This document shows positions 23,160 through 37,200 of a DNA stretch of 64,000 bases, piece by piece. The notes beneath the pieces were generated by a model. That model saw only the letters and a program-made list of their open reading frames with translations. It did not search any database and had not been told where the DNA came from. The stretch comes from Trifolium pratense (lineage: Eukaryota; Streptophyta; Magnoliopsida; Fabales; Fabaceae): positions 19,240,337 to 19,304,336 of the forward strand of contig NC_060064.1 in the NCBI RefSeq assembly GCF_020283565.1, in the 5' to 3' direction. Both the position numbers and the translations under genes were made by a program. Each line of letters opens with the position of its first letter. Positions within the stretch are counted from its first letter, which is position 1.

Positions 23160-23801
23160 CTAAATCCTCTCGGTTGAATTTCTCTCTCTCACACACTATT
23201 AATGGCTTCTCAACCCCCAAAGCTTCCACCAACAATTGTTTTTTTCTCTATAATCTCTTCCCTCATTGCGTCCCTTTCGCCGCTTTCTCTGGAAACCAAT
23301 ATCTAAATCAAAAAAATCATTTTTTTTCTCTCCTTCTTCTTTTCACTACTACACAAGCTAAAAAAGAAAGTAAAAAAAATCAATTATTTTTACTATACCA
23401 TCCTTTGATTCTTAGTATAAAATTGACCCATTGTTCTATATTCTTAGTGGGAACATGTTCATTCATCTTTGAATGGAAGAGATTTTGAAATTCTCAACAG
23501 TGAAAAAGCAAAAAAAGTGATTTTCTTCAACTCACTTTACTTTGTCTTTTTTCTTCTTTTCATTCTCACATGGTTTTTGTCTAACCCTTTTTCTTTTCTT
23601 TATTTTTTTCTCTTCTCTTCTCTTTTTGTTTACTTGCAACTTCTTCTACAGTTTCTGTCTTCTGCTGAGAACAAGAAACTTCTCATCATACCAACACTTT
23701 CTTATTCTTAATGTTATTGTTAAAGGTTAAACCTTTGTTGAAATTCATGAAGAAAAATCATTCTTTTTGAAGTTTAAACACTACCCTTTTGATTCTTACA
23801 C
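23160..23801 (+). promoter_or_regulatory. CT-rich upstream and 5' leader region of the receptor kinase
   Basis: This stretch is strongly pyrimidine-rich on the plus strand (for example 23320-23345, 23540-23660), typical of long plant 5' leaders. It contains short upstream ATGs (such as 23469 and 23542), but their products are low-complexity. I cannot place the TATA box or transcription start with confidence. Confidence 0.4.
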
Positions 23802-26800
23802 ATGTTTTGTTCTACAAAGATGTTGAAATTCAGTTTGTTTTTTTTGAGTATTTTTGGTTTGGTTCTGGTTTCAGTGTTTTCTGTTGATGATCCTGTTTTC
23901 AATGATGAAATAATGGGATTAATTGTGTTTAAAGCTGGTTTACAAGATCCTAATCATAAACTAATTTCATGGAATGAAGATGATTACACACCTTGTAATT
24001 GGGAAGGTGTGAAATGTGATTCTTCAAACAATAGAGTTATTTCTATTGTTCTTGATGGATTTTCTCTTTCAGGACACATTGATAGAGGTTTATTGAGATT
24101 ACAGTTTCTTCAAACTCTTTCACTTTCTGGTAACAATTTCACAGGTTTCATAAACCCTGATCTTCCTAAACTTGGAAATTTACAAGTTGTTGACTTTAGT
24201 TATAACAATCTTAAAGGGTCAATTCCTGAAGAGTTTTTTCAACAATGTGGATCTTTGAAAACTGTTAACTTTGCTAAGAATAATCTTACAGGTAAAATTC
24301 CTGATTCTCTTAGCTTATGTAACACTTTGACAAATGTTAACTTTTCTTATAATCAAATTTATGGAAATTTGCCATCTGAGGTTTGGTTTTTGAGAGGTTT
24401 ACAATCACTTGATGTTTCAAATAATTTGCTTGATGGAGAAATTCCTAAGGGGATTCAAAACCTTTATGATTTGAGGGAATTGAGTTTGAAGAAAAACCGT
24501 TTTAGTGGTCGAATTCCCGAGGATATTGGTGGTTGCATAGTTTTGAAATCGCTCGATTTGAGTGGTAATTTTCTGTCTGGTGGAATTCCTCAATCAATGA
24601 AACAATTGAATTCTTGTAATTCTCTCATTTTGCAAGGAAATTCATTCACAGGTAATATTCCTGATTGGATTGGAGAGTTGAAAGATCTAGAAATATTGGA
24701 TCTTTCTGAAAATAGATTTTCGGGTTGGATTCCAAAGTCAGTAGGGAATCTTGAAATGCTGCAAAGATTGAATTTTTCGAGGAATCAGTTAACAGGAAAC
24801 TTGCCGGATTCAATGATGAATTGTACTAAGCTTTTGGCTCTTGACATTAGTCAAAATCATTTGGATGGTTATCTTCCTTCATGGATTTTTAGGAAGGGTA
24901 ATTATCATGGTCTCGAGGTTTTGGATTTGTCTTCCAATGGATTTTCTGGTGGACTTCCGTCTAATATCGGTGGTCTTGGTAGTTTGAAAATCTTGAATTT
25001 GTCTACCAACTATTTCTCTGGTTCTATTCCTGGTGGGATAGGTGAACTCAAATCTTTATACATTGTTGACTTGAGTGACAATGCGCTTAATGGAAGCATT
25101 CCTTTTGAAATAGAAGGTGCAATTTCACTCGGTGAATTGAGGCTACATAAGAATTCCCTTGGTGGGAGAATTCCCGAACAAATCGCGAAGTGTTCATCTC
25201 TAACAACTTTGTAAGTTTCTCTAATTTCAAAACATGCTTTCCCTTATTTCATGCTTTGCTCTTTACAACTTAATGTGATTGATATGTGTTTACAAATTAA
25301 GGTTTTGTTTCGATAAACAACTTAAATAGGCGCTTATGTTATGTATAAGCTATTTCTATTACACAAAATAAAATAAAGTCAAACTGTTTTCATATAAGCT
25401 GTAAGCTGTTTTCATAAACTATCCTGAAAAACGTATGGACATGTCATATGCTATTCCTGTAAGTTCTCCTAAACAGTCTAAAAAATAGTTATGTGAGTAG
25501 ATAAGTTTAAATAAGTCAATTCAAACAAGTCCTAAAAAAGAGCTCTCTTAATTTGCTTCGGTTAAATATAATTGTGAAAATTAACATTTCTAGCTCAAAA
25601 GTCTGTACTTTTTCTAATTATTTTTTTGTTTGTGAATTTCATTTAATTGTGCAGGGTTCTTTCTCACAACAAGCTTACTGGTTCAATCCCTGCGGCCATT
25701 GCAAACCTAACCAATCTTCAGCATGTAGATTTGTCGTGGAATGAGCTCTCTGGTAGTCTACCAAAGGAGCTCACAAATCTTTCCAATCTTTTGTCATTTA
25801 ATGTGTCTTACAACCACCTTCAAGGCGAGTTACCGGTTGGTGGGTTCTTCAACACCATCTCCTCTACATCTGTTACCGGTAACGCATTGTTGTGTGGTTC
25901 TGTTGTCAATCACTCCTGTCCGTCGGTTCATCCGAAACCTATTGTCTTGAATCCCAACTCTTCAGCTTCCAACTCCAGCGTTTCCTCAAAATATCATCGA
26001 CACAAGATCATTCTTAGTATATCTGCTCTTATTGCTATTGGTGCAGCTGCTTTTATTGCAGTTGGCGTTGTGGCTATCACTTTCCTAAATATGCGCGCCC
26101 GTTCTGCAATGGAACGATCTGCTGCTCCATTTGCATTCTCAGGTGGTGATGACTATACAAATTCTCCGGAGAATGATCCGAACTATGGCAAACTTGTCAT
26201 GTTTTCTGGTGATGCAGACTTTGCTGATGGAGCTCATAATCTCCTTAATAAAGAGAGTGAAATAGGCCGTGGTGGATTTGGAGTTGTTTATCGCACTTAC
26301 CTTCGAGACGGGCATGCTGTTGCAATCAAGAAGCTGACAGTCTCAAGTTTGATCAAGTCTCAAGAAGAGTTCGAGAAGGAAGTGAAAAGGTTTGGGAAGA
26401 TTCGGCACCAGAATCTTGTGGCACTCGAAGGTTATTATTGGACTTCATCGTTGCAGCTTCTCATTTACGAGTACCTATCAAGTGGTAGCTTGCATAAGCT
26501 TCTGCACGACAATACCAACAAAAATGTCTTATCTTGGCGACAAAGGTTCAAGATTATTCTCGGCATGGCAAAAGGGTTGGCACATTTGCACGAAACAAAC
26601 ATTATCCACTATAATCTAAAATCAACCAATGTTCTCATCGACTCTTCCGGCGAGCCAAAGATCGGTGATTTCGGCCTGGTGAAGCTCTTACCAATGCTAG
26701 ACCATTGTGTGTTAAGCAGCAAAATTCAAAGTGCGCTCGGATACATGGCTCCTGAGTTTGCTTGCCGCACAGTTAAGATAACCGAGAAATGCGACGTGTA

Positions 26801-27101
26801 CGGTTTCGGAATCCTTATTTTAGAGATAGTGACAGGAAAAAGACCTGTGGAATACATGGAAGATGATGTGGTGGTTCTATGTGACATGGTGAGGGGTGCA
26901 TTGGAAGAAGGAAAGGTTGAACAATGTATCGATGAAAGACTTTTAGGTAATTTTGCTGCTGAAGAAGCAATTCCTGTTATAAAACTAGGGTTGATTTGTG
27001 CATCACAAGTTCCATCAAATAGGCCTGATATGAGTGAGGTTATCAACATTTTAGAGTTAATTCAGTGCCCTTCAGAAGGACAAGAGGAACTATTAGAATG
27101 A
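23802..27101 (+). CDS. PXC2: LRR receptor-like pseudokinase, PXC2-like
   Basis: Two exons, 23802-25210 and 25655-27101 (donor GTAAGT, acceptor GTGCAG), give 951 residues. An internal ATG at 23820 would give a cleaner signal peptide (MLKFSLFFLSIFGLVLV). Then come an LRR N-terminal cap (W..DDYTPCNWEGVKC), about twenty LRRs to residue 555, a Cys pair, one membrane helix near residues 588-615 (ALIAIGAAAFIAVGVVAI) and a kinase domain from about 665 to 940. The glycine loop GRGGFGVVY, the Lys in AIKKL and DFG are present, but the catalytic HRD is HYN (HYNLKSTN, near residue 788), so the catalytic Asp is missing. The CGSVVNHSCPSVHPKPIVLNP juxtamembrane string and overall length fit Arabidopsis PXC2 (At5g01890) relatives, implicated in vascular signalling. 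It probably acts as a scaffold or co-receptor at the plasma membrane. Confidence 0.92.
25296..25540. mobile_element. MITE in the receptor-kinase intron
   Basis: The segment begins TTTGTTTCGATAAACAACTT and ends AAATAAGTCAATTCAAACAA, with internal TATAAGCTATTT, TAAGCTGTAAGCTG and AAGTTCTCCTAAACAG. This is the pattern of a very abundant legume MITE family with inverted ends around TTTGGATAAACAGCTT. This copy is diverged and its ends are approximate. It fills over half of the only intron. Confidence 0.6.
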
Positions 27102-30100
27102 ATTTTGAGAGAAAACAAACAGCACACATTGAAGTACCTGGTGAAGTAGAATCCAGTTTAAAAAGTTATTACAATAGAATGTTATTAAGTCAATTTTCTT
27201 CTTTTTCAACTTATTGTTCCTTTTTAAGTTGATTTTTTTTTTCTTTGTTCTTATTTTTGTTTATCTTATGTTTTGTATCACTGGATTTTTCTTCACCAGT
27301 TAGATGGCTGATATAAATATAATGATATATCTTAATCATAATTGGCTTGGCATTTTCTGAATTTTTAAGTATATTTTGCAGTTAAATGACTTTTTTTTTA
27401 TTGATAGGACAAGGATTATTCCCACTACATGACATTGAACATTTCTTTTGAATATACAATGATTTCTCATTCAATTATTAGTTATAAAAAAATATTATTA
27501 TTATTCATTCAATATGAGATTTCATTACATAATATATTCTAAATAATCATTTATCTTCAGCTCAAAAGTAGTGAACAACTTGCTTTGACTATTTCCATTT
27601 CATATATGGAACCAAACTTGAGATTTTGCATAATAAACTAAGGGAAAAAAAGAAGAAAAAGGTAATGCATAATACAAAATGATAAAAAATATGATCCACA
27701 TTCCACAACCAAGAATAATGCAGCACAGAAAAAGGTAAAGGAAAAGCACTCATTTGCTTTATTAGCAATTTTAAACTCATGAGTCGTGACTTGTATTTTT
27801 GTCCCCCTTAGTAAAATGTTCCTCATCAAAGGTGTTAAAAAGATGTAATATTAGTAGTAGTTTATTTTGTGTTATGGACCGGTCCAAAATCCATGTTTGT
27901 CATGTCGACCCTGTTCCATAGAACGAGAGGAATATCTATCTGATCTGATTCAATCCAATGAATCGTCTCCTTTTAAATATTAATTGACATCCTCAAATTC
28001 CCTAGAATTATAACGTCTTAGTGGCATTCAAAAACATCAGAGCTCATCATAATGAGTGATGTCTCGTAACGACAACACATCAATGCTCTAACGACACCAT
28101 TGCTCCTCCTGTATAAGGTGTTCTCTCCCAACACCAAGAGGTATGCAATTATAATAATAGAAGTCTCTCAATCCACGTTCTCGTAGTGACTTGAGTGTGA
28201 GAGTGATTGCAGATACCTCTACCAACTTTAACCTTGACGATTCACTGTTTGACGTCGATCAGATCACTCCGGATTAGTTTGTGTTAACACTTAAACTTGG
28301 ATCCTCTAACTAAGTGAGAATCATAAAATCAATTGTGGATAATCCAATTTGCTAGCAGCATTTAGTTATTGACATGTTCCTCATCAATTTGTGCTATCAA
28401 CGCTTGGATGTGAAGTAAATATGTTAAACAAAAAGGTGAAGGAGTGCCACACAACCTTATCAATGTAGGAGTGCCACACAACCTTATCAAATAGGCTTCT
28501 TGGACATAATAATCAAATCAAAGTGCATCACAGGATGTCCTTAAAAGCACCACCAACTAACAACCTTTTTCAATTGGCAACACTTGATGTAATGCATACC
28601 AATCATGGCATGTTCCACTTCCGACAATTTACTATTCTTCATTCTAAATTGGAAAGAAAAGAAAGAAAAAAAAAATAACGTCACGCACATTAATCATCAG
28701 AAATAATGTTTGATGTAGCTCATTGATTTACATTCACGCTACCATATACTAAGATGAGAATGTCTACGTGTAAATGACACAAAAAAAAAAATCTAGATGA
28801 GTCACCTAAACATTATTATCACCATTGAAAAATATGGTTACCAATTACCAACATTTAACTTAACATACTTATAGTCTAAGAATTTATAGATTTTTACTTT
28901 AAGCAAAATGTTGTTATCTACTAATTATTTAGTTGCTTTTGCCTTTTGTTGAGTGCAAGAGTATACATTAAGTTTGACCAACACATGCATGAAACTAAAA
29001 GTGATTAATACTCTAATTCCTAAAATCTAAGTACTTTTTTTTAAATTTAACAATATTTTTTAAATCGGGCATTCTTTGCACACAACTGCAGATATAAATT
29101 CTTTGAGCCTTGCGGTACCCAAACAGGCGGAAAACTCTCTCTAAAATTTTTAACGACACTGTATTTCCAAACCAGATATTTGCACTCATAATCTGGACTA
29201 AACTAAAATAGGCTTGTATTATCTCATCTAAACGTTTTTGAGTATAATGTCAATCTTTTTTAAAAATTTATTTATACCAAAGATTGAACATGGATACTAT
29301 TCAAATAATTAAATTTAACCCAATCATATTAGTACTTGGTTAATGATTAACATGAAGTGTGACATAAAAGTGTGCCATAGCTTGTTAGTGAATTGAAATG
29401 GGTCTAATAAAATAAAATTTGATCCCACATTCACATGAAGACACTCACACCTTTTGGTTTACTTTTGTGGAGACACAATAACACTCAACCCATTGCCACA
29501 ATGAGCAAATACAGGCAAGATGATGAGAAAGTGGAATATTGTGCATCAAAATTTGAACAATCCCACTCTGGCCTTGATTTACAATAGTTTTTTAATTACT
29601 GTATGTGGAACCATGATCATTTATTGGGTGTGTCTATTACTATTGTCTTAGCATGCGTAGGTCACAGGAAAAAGAGCTAATGAGTGATATACATGCATAT
29701 GCTCTCACATGATTTTTTTATGCCCTTTTGGATACTAGTACCTTCATTTGTTTAAGTGTTTTTTGTTTCCCTTTGATATATAAGAAAATGTTTGTAGGAG
29801 TAGTATTTGTGATGACTTTGTTTGCCAGCTTGGAGGAGAGAAAGGGTGAGTTTTTTGGGGGAGAAAAATAAACCTAAAAATTGAAATTGACAAAAAATAG
29901 AGTAGGGGACCAAAATTTCATTTAAGTTAAAAGTGGGAGGACCAAAATTGCATTTGAGTTTTCATATTTTGAGAGTATTTTTATAGAGAATGATAAATAA
30001 ATTCTTTTGGATTAATATATTTTTAATTTTGAAAATATTATAACAACATAAATTAAATTTAAAGAATTCTTATAAACCCTAAAAAATCATCTTCCAATGC

Positions 30101-31261
30101 ACTTTTTGAATTCCTCCAAATTAAATATTATGAAGAAAAATGAATCCTCCAACTATCTCCTCCCAAAATTCTTTATTCTTTCCACTTGCTCCTTCCTTTT
30201 GTCCAAAATCTCTCATCTCTTTCCCTTCAAACTCACAAACAAAACCGTAGTGCCGGTTTGGAACCAAGTTTCCGCAACATATCTACCTAGGAAGAAGAAA
30301 ATGTTAGTGTCATTGAGTCTTTGGCCTCCTTCATAACACTCCCTTAAGTGTTCTAACTTCTAACTCAAACCACTGACTTAATCCTTTAAAGATTGTTAAG
30401 CGATCGAGTCTTTGACTTCCTTCATAACAATCCCTCAAGTGTCCTAACTCAAACCACTGAGTTAATCCTTTATAGATTGTTAAGCAATCGAGTCTTTGAC
30501 CTTCATAACACTCCTTTAAGTGTCGATTGAGTCTCTAACTTCCTTCATAACGCTCCTTTAAGTGTTTGGATGGAACGGGAGGAGGGGGTTTTGCCAAAGA
30601 TAGCATCTAAATTCTTTCATATTAGAAATTTAACTTTATAACTTAAAGTGACTTTTCAAATTTTAGCTTCATCTTATCTAGGATTCTGAATGAATTTTTG
30701 TTACATTTCATTCAAAATTGTATTATTTAGAACCAACACAACGTTTTATATAAAGCATTACGAAAAAGCCAAAACTACTGTTGGAGAGGTACCAAAAACA
30801 CCATCCAATACTTTTTTCATATCATTACCAAAAAGCCAATACTACTGTGGATTTCAAATTTTCAATACATCTCACAAGTCACCCCCATCACCTCTAATAA
30901 GAATAGAAAATATCCTCAAAATATAGCAAAATAAAAGCAGTTTACAGTGTGTGTCAAAAGAAGTAAATGGATTTTAATAAAGCAAAAAACAAAACTTTAG
31001 CTTCTATATTTCATTTACACAGTTTCCTTTGACTCTCTTTTGAGCCAAGGCATTCACTATTACACATTCAAGATTAACAATCCAATGTGTTAAAACTATC
31101 ACACCTCTCTCTTCTTTTTTGCTGTCCCTTTGCAAGGGCATATATTAAGTTATGCCCTAGCACAGCCACATTTGTCACATCCCTCCCCAACTATGTTTGC
31201 TTTTTTGCTGTCGCTTTTGAAGTTAATATCTTTTTACCTTATTCCTTTTCCCTTTTCATAA
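27102..31261. other. Gene-less spacer
   Basis: The first 250 bases are the probable 3' UTR of the receptor kinase. 27890-28420 resembles a decayed LTR or similar GC-richer repeat, unresolved. A 23-bp string (GGAGTGCCACACAACCTTAT and three more bases) occurs twice at 28439-28461 and 28468-28490. I find no supported gene. Confidence 0.5.
30311..30568. repeat. Degenerate tandem repeat, about 85-90 bp unit
   Basis: Four partial units begin GAGTCT[T/C]T[G/A]... near 30316, 30405, 30489 and 30529. All contain CCTTCATAAC[A/G][C/A]TCC and AAGTGT. The first two units are longest and share CTAACTCAAACCACTGA and TTAATCCTTTA. Confidence 0.75.
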
Positions 31262-34200
31262 CTAATCATCCCAGTTATCTTCCCATCCATCTTTGTTTAA
31301 AGATCTAGAAGTAAGGCCATTTGCTGAGATACTTCCTGCATGGCGTACGGCTGGCGATATAACTGCTGCATTGTCGTCCCAATCATCATCCCATACCTGA
31401 TCCCAACCTTCAGCAGATTCCACATTGGTAGCTGAAACAGACTCTGGCAATGCCATTTCGAGTTCTTGATATTGGACCTCGTCATGTCGTTTCTTCCTGA
31501 ACATGCAGCAGCAACCCCATATCCCTCCAAAGACTAGTAATGTGAATATGAGGAAATAGGCGCCATTTACTGGTGTTAAAATCTTGTCATAAGAAGGAAG
31601 GCGCAGAAAAAAACTCTGCTCAGGTACAGGAGTAGCAGCGTGAAGCACACAATCCCCTTTTCCGGCATCCAAAGTCAGTTCTGTACTTTCGCTTCTAATT
31701 CGTTTGATAGTGACCTGAATAAACAAGATTGCAAAACAGTAAGCCAATAGCAAATCTGATATGCAGGTGAGACTGTAACAAAGAGCTTTGGGTCATCAAT
31801 GTGTTTGTCATGAATGATGAAACTTATGAAACCAAACATCTAATTAAACAGAGCACACAAACTTGACCGAAATGGTGTTTTTCACAGTAAATACAAATAA
31901 AAGGAATATGGCAGAGCTGAGGTTAGCCATCGAAAACAATAAGGGTGTTTTTGTTTGTCAAAACAGAGGTCACACAAAATGTGGTGTCTCAAAGTTGAAA
32001 TCCTATATTGTTTCCCATGAAAAAAAAAAAACACGAGAAATCATGAAAACTAAAACTGGTGGATTTTAGGGTGAACCGGTTGTACATACAGTTCAACAAA
32101 CGAACCATAATTTTTATTAGTAATAGAACTTTATTATGTTTATGATATTATTTTTTCAACCCTTTCAAATTTTAATTAGGCAACACTCGAGTCCCTTACC
32201 AGGCATTGACATTGCAGATATGCTGTCACTCACAGTGTGCACTACTATTGTACTGTCATGTTTATGATGTTGATGTTGCCATGTCCGCGGCATGCTGCTT
32301 CTGGTGCCGGTGTTGGGAATGCACATTTTTTTCTTGAGTATTTCTATGTTATTAAGTCTTGTGGGGGTGGATTAGAGAAACTGGCTGAGATGCCAAAGAA
32401 AAGGGCAACAACACCTTGTTATAATAGTTTAAAGCTGACAACAAAGGGGCCTTAATTGTGCCAGAGCTAACACGTGGACAGAGTTCGGGTGGAATGGAAG
32501 TGCAGGTTAGAGGTTTTGGGCTTCAGACTTGGGTCTCTCCTCGGAGTTGCATCCGAACCTTTACAAGTTTCGATGTAGGTCATAACACTCAACAATGATG
32601 GAACCCACACCTCCTTCAACAAAACCCTTGATACCCATTTCAAGTCATGCAGAAAGTTTTATGCTTTGGAAAGAATCAATGGAATTAAGGAGGTCAGGTG
32701 GAGTTGATTTTGTTACAGAATTTAACCAGAGTTGGTGATGGTTCACCCTAAAGTCACCAAACACATGGGAATGGAAAACCCATAAAAGGATTGCAGCAGA
32801 TAGTGGCCAGAACAACGCAATAATGTGATAGGATGAACAAGACACTTCAATTCTATAGCATGCCACTGACTAATTGGTTTGGATGGATGATTGTAACTGA
32901 AAGAAGAAAGCACATGGAATGATAAGTTCTGGAGGAATACAACACTTTAAGATTCTTCCTTCTAAAATGGCAAAAATTCGAATGAGATTTAATGAGCATT
33001 TTGTTTCCCCTGCCATCGCCAACAATGAGTAACAATAGTTTTAAAAAAGGTTAAATATGTAAAATTTGATTTTACTACCTTACAGAAAAATTATTTATTG
33101 TCAGTCTCTAGGAAATACAAAAATTGTGTGCTATTAGTCCCCCTTGAAGGACTAAAAACATAATATTTTTGTTAAATCTAGAGATTAAAAATGAAGTTAA
33201 AATTTATAGAACTAAAATCAAATTTTGTCAATTTAAAAAATATTTAACCCTTAAAAAAAATATAAAAAGAATTAATGGTAAGAAGTTGTAAAATTTCTCC
33301 TTTACTTCCCATTATCCTATGTTCCCAATATTACCCTAAGATAAATAGAGAAACAATCATAAGTGTCATTTATATTCTATGTCATAACTTACTTTGTTAC
33401 AATGCTTTCCATCACAAACAGATGAATTGTAAGATTCTGAAATTCTACCTCAGTGAGTCTGGGAAACGGCGAAATTGTTCAGCGGCCGTCTATTACTCAT
33501 CTAACAAACTTGATGTTTGCCGAATGCTTTTAAAAGATGATGTTTTGTTTGTCTAAACTAATGCTCGAGTTTTCTTGTCTCATAAAATAGACGGTTATTT
33601 GAGATAGTGGTGCATCTCAAATGTTTTAGCTTCACTTCGAAGTGTGACGTGACGGGGTATGAAGAAGAAATGGTACATTGGTCCAACCATAATATCACCC
33701 ATTAAAGAAAATAAAAATGAGCTTAAGAAAAAATGACGAATACCTTTTCTGTTTTATTTTTGTCAACTTCTACATCTCCAAGGTTACTTTCATAATCACT
33801 GCGAAGCTTCACTTTGATAGTGCCAGCCCCTCTATTTTGAAGTAGAACAACAAAGTGTTTGGAATCTGGCAATTTTTACAAGGAATATAAATACAAATGA
33901 GTTTATATTGTTTGATTCTTATGAAAGAAAAAAAAGTAATACAACAGAAGAACTATATAATTGACCTTATGTTTTTGTAATATCAATTAGGAGGTTTTTC
34001 TGGAACCCTTCCTTTTCGCAGTGTATGTCAACAATTAGTTGTTAGTATGTATTTCCCGCTTTATTTTGTATTTATATTTCAATTAAACGGTGCACACAAC
34101 TAAATATTAGCTGCAAATTGCTGAAATTACCGGGACGCTCATAACAATAAGAAGCATTGCATGCTTTTCTTCTTAAATGCTGATCAAGGACAGATGCATC

Positions 34201-37200
34201 CACACAAGATAACAGTCACAGTTCTAAAAGCAAGATGGACCATCAAACTGATCGGTTCAGTAGATGAACTACAAGTTAGCGCTAGCCCACATAGAGGTTT
34301 AGTGTTCATAGAATAAGTAATTATTTTATTTCTTAAAACAAGACAAATATTTCCTCCATTCCTAAACTCTGGTAGATTAACCATTTTCAGTTTTGTTTCA
34401 AAACATTGGGTGTTTCGGAAACCCGAGATATATTTGACCTTCTTCCAACTTCACCCCAAGATAAAAATTTCTAACACAGTTAATGATTAAAATAAGGATA
34501 TTTTGGTATATTAAAGGATTAGTTTTACTCAAGCTCATAGGAACTAGTGGAGTCCATGTAACACTTGAAAACAACCCTTGTAAGATTGACAGGTGTCAGT
34601 TAGTATACTCAGCTTGAACACCGACTGTAACTTTCATAATATCAAAATACAAGAAAATTCAGATTTATCATTCAATAGATTCTCTCTAAGATTTACTCAG
34701 TTCCTTAGGTTCATAGTTTCTAATATGGTACCACAGATTTGGAGCCTGGTTTATAACTGACACCTGACAGTTAGTTAACTATAGTACTGGCCAGTGACCG
34801 ACACCTGTCAGTCAGTAAGTTACTTACAGTTAGTTACAAGGATGTTTTTCAATTACACATCAATTAAGTGATTAATATAGCTTAAATAAAACTACTCCCT
34901 TAATATGGTACATTACACATCAATTAAGTGATTACTTAATTGATGTGCAAATTCCTCAAACTAGCAAAGTTTCCAAATGGAGGAGTAGATTCATAGCAAT
35001 CCACTATTAGAGTAACTAAGCATGTCAGATACTGTTCTCTTAAGCCGTTATTACAGCTGTCAGTTAATTGGTTAAAGATCACTCAGAAATCTCTGAGAAC
35101 ATTTTCTCCCACTTCCTCTTAAGATTCGTGCACTTTCTCACACTTAATTTTCTAACACCCACTAATCCTGAACTAGCTCCACTACTTAAAGGAATTTGTT
35201 AGGGTTCTTTTGAAAGAACACAGATAAGGTTTAGAGGATCTAAAGCAACTAACCTAAGACAACAAAAAATTAACAACTAGCTAAACTAACTACCAAAGGA
35301 AACAACAACCTAACTAATCATATTCCTATACTTCCTTCTGTATAAACCTTCAGAGGGTTAGTATTGGGTTCATTGATGCTATCTCTTACAGAATTCTTGA
35401 TTCATTTTAATTATTTGGCGACAATGGGCCACTTTTTTTTTTTTTTTTTAATAAAAGATATATAGAGAAAAAGAATACAAAGGGAAACAACGATAACCAA
35501 ATACTCCAAAAAATAGAAGCAAAGAAAAAGTAAAAATAAGGATCCAAAGGCATCAATGTGGTGAAGCTGCCAAATCAGTTACTGAAACGAAAAGGTGCCT
35601 AAACCATATAGAAATTAAATGCCTAATTTCGTCCACAAGCAGCTGCTTTAGAGATTTATCAACACAGAAGGAGGAGAATACAGCTAAAGATATTTATCAG
35701 CACAAAGGGAAGGGAGGATAAAAGATAGTTTAGCAAATGACAAGATTCACTCCACCAACATGCACCACAGTTTAGCAAATATTGCCAAAGAAAGTTGGCT
35801 TCTTCGTTTCTACAATTCTATCAAAACTAGTAATACTGGTAGTAATAAAAAAAGATCCAAGACGGAAAGAACTTGAGAAACACAAATCAAGGTTGTGTTG
35901 TCAACAATTTTCCTAAACTTCACATTCTCAGATTCCTTCACAGTATTCCTCAATGATATTAATTTCCGGGTAATTCCTTTGGAGGCTCAAGAACTAGTTG
36001 TTTCTTGTCTTGTTTGTGTTTTGGATTTAGTTCTCCTTGAATGGTTTTCATTTTTGTGGCAATAAAGTTGTTGGGATTTCTGCAATTTTCTGGATCGGTA
36101 AAGAAGTAGAAGAAAATCCACACAAAGAAGATTGAGAAAGATAGGGTGAGATGAGAGAATAAAAGTGAATTGATAGGGGAGTGAGAGAGATGCAGATCGG
36201 CTGAGAGAAGAGAGAGAGCGAAAATAAATGTGTAAAAATTAATAGAGAGAAGAAAAAAAATCAAGACTCAGTAATAAAATTTTGAAAACCTCGTAAAGTT
36301 GAACATTAATAACTCCTTATCCTGTGCAATGTTGCACAGGTTAGAAAAACCCTAATAATAATAGTATTTCCAAAGTGGTAACTCAATGACAGCATTCACT
36401 TTTTAACCACACTTCATTTTCTGGTAACTGTTTCAATCGAAATCGGAACATTCAGATATATATTGGAGAGGCCAAAATCTGCCACCGATATCCGCCATGG
36501 TCGATATTCAATAACACAGGAACCAAGAAAACATTTTTCGTAGAAGCAGTTTCTCCTAAACCAAATTTTGATAATTTTTTTCCCTTGGCTTCTACATTAA
36601 TATATATTCATCTACTACAAGTTATCACATGTTCAGATCCACGTTAGTGAAACCTAAACCAGATTTTGATGGTTTTTCTACATGTTTGGATGTTCTCAAG
36701 TAGATTCATTTGCTTTTGATAAGAACTGTGAATATTTCTTTCGATCAAGTAGCCTTGTGACTAAATTCAACCATTGAGGTGAATGAGTGGGGAATTCTCA
36801 CCCCTGCATATATAATGCAATGTCCCTACCAACTGTGAATATATTATTGATAATAACTTGATACTAACTTGATAGTTCCTTTATATTAAAGACTAAAAGT
36901 AGTCCTATTTATACGGATACAAGACTCCTACTCCTACCTAATCCTAAATAAATAGCGAAATCAGGAAAGGAAACAAATCATGATGATAAATAACCAAGTA
37001 AGATGGAAACTAATATTACGAGATATTCCAAGATACCCTAAGATTAGATTAGTTTCCATTAATAAGCCTCAAACTTACTTCATTAAAAGTAATAATAAAC
37101 ATTAACACAAAGTCTCAAACAAACCAATGATAAAAGCAAAGTTAAATACCCATATTGGAAATGCAAGCAACCAAGACTCCATCATCTGTGCAAAAATTCA

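Noticed and set aside
23096..23730. Overlapping plus-strand frames before the receptor kinase
   Set aside because: They come from pyrimidine-rich leader sequence (Phe/Leu/Ser runs) and show no conserved motif.
32237..32455. 72-codon plus frame
   Set aside because: Intronic on the opposite strand to the host gene, no domain, ordinary chance length.
35959..36264. 101-codon minus frame
   Set aside because: Inside an intron of the membrane-protein gene, hydrophobic low complexity, no acceptor or donor that joins it in phase; no known domain.
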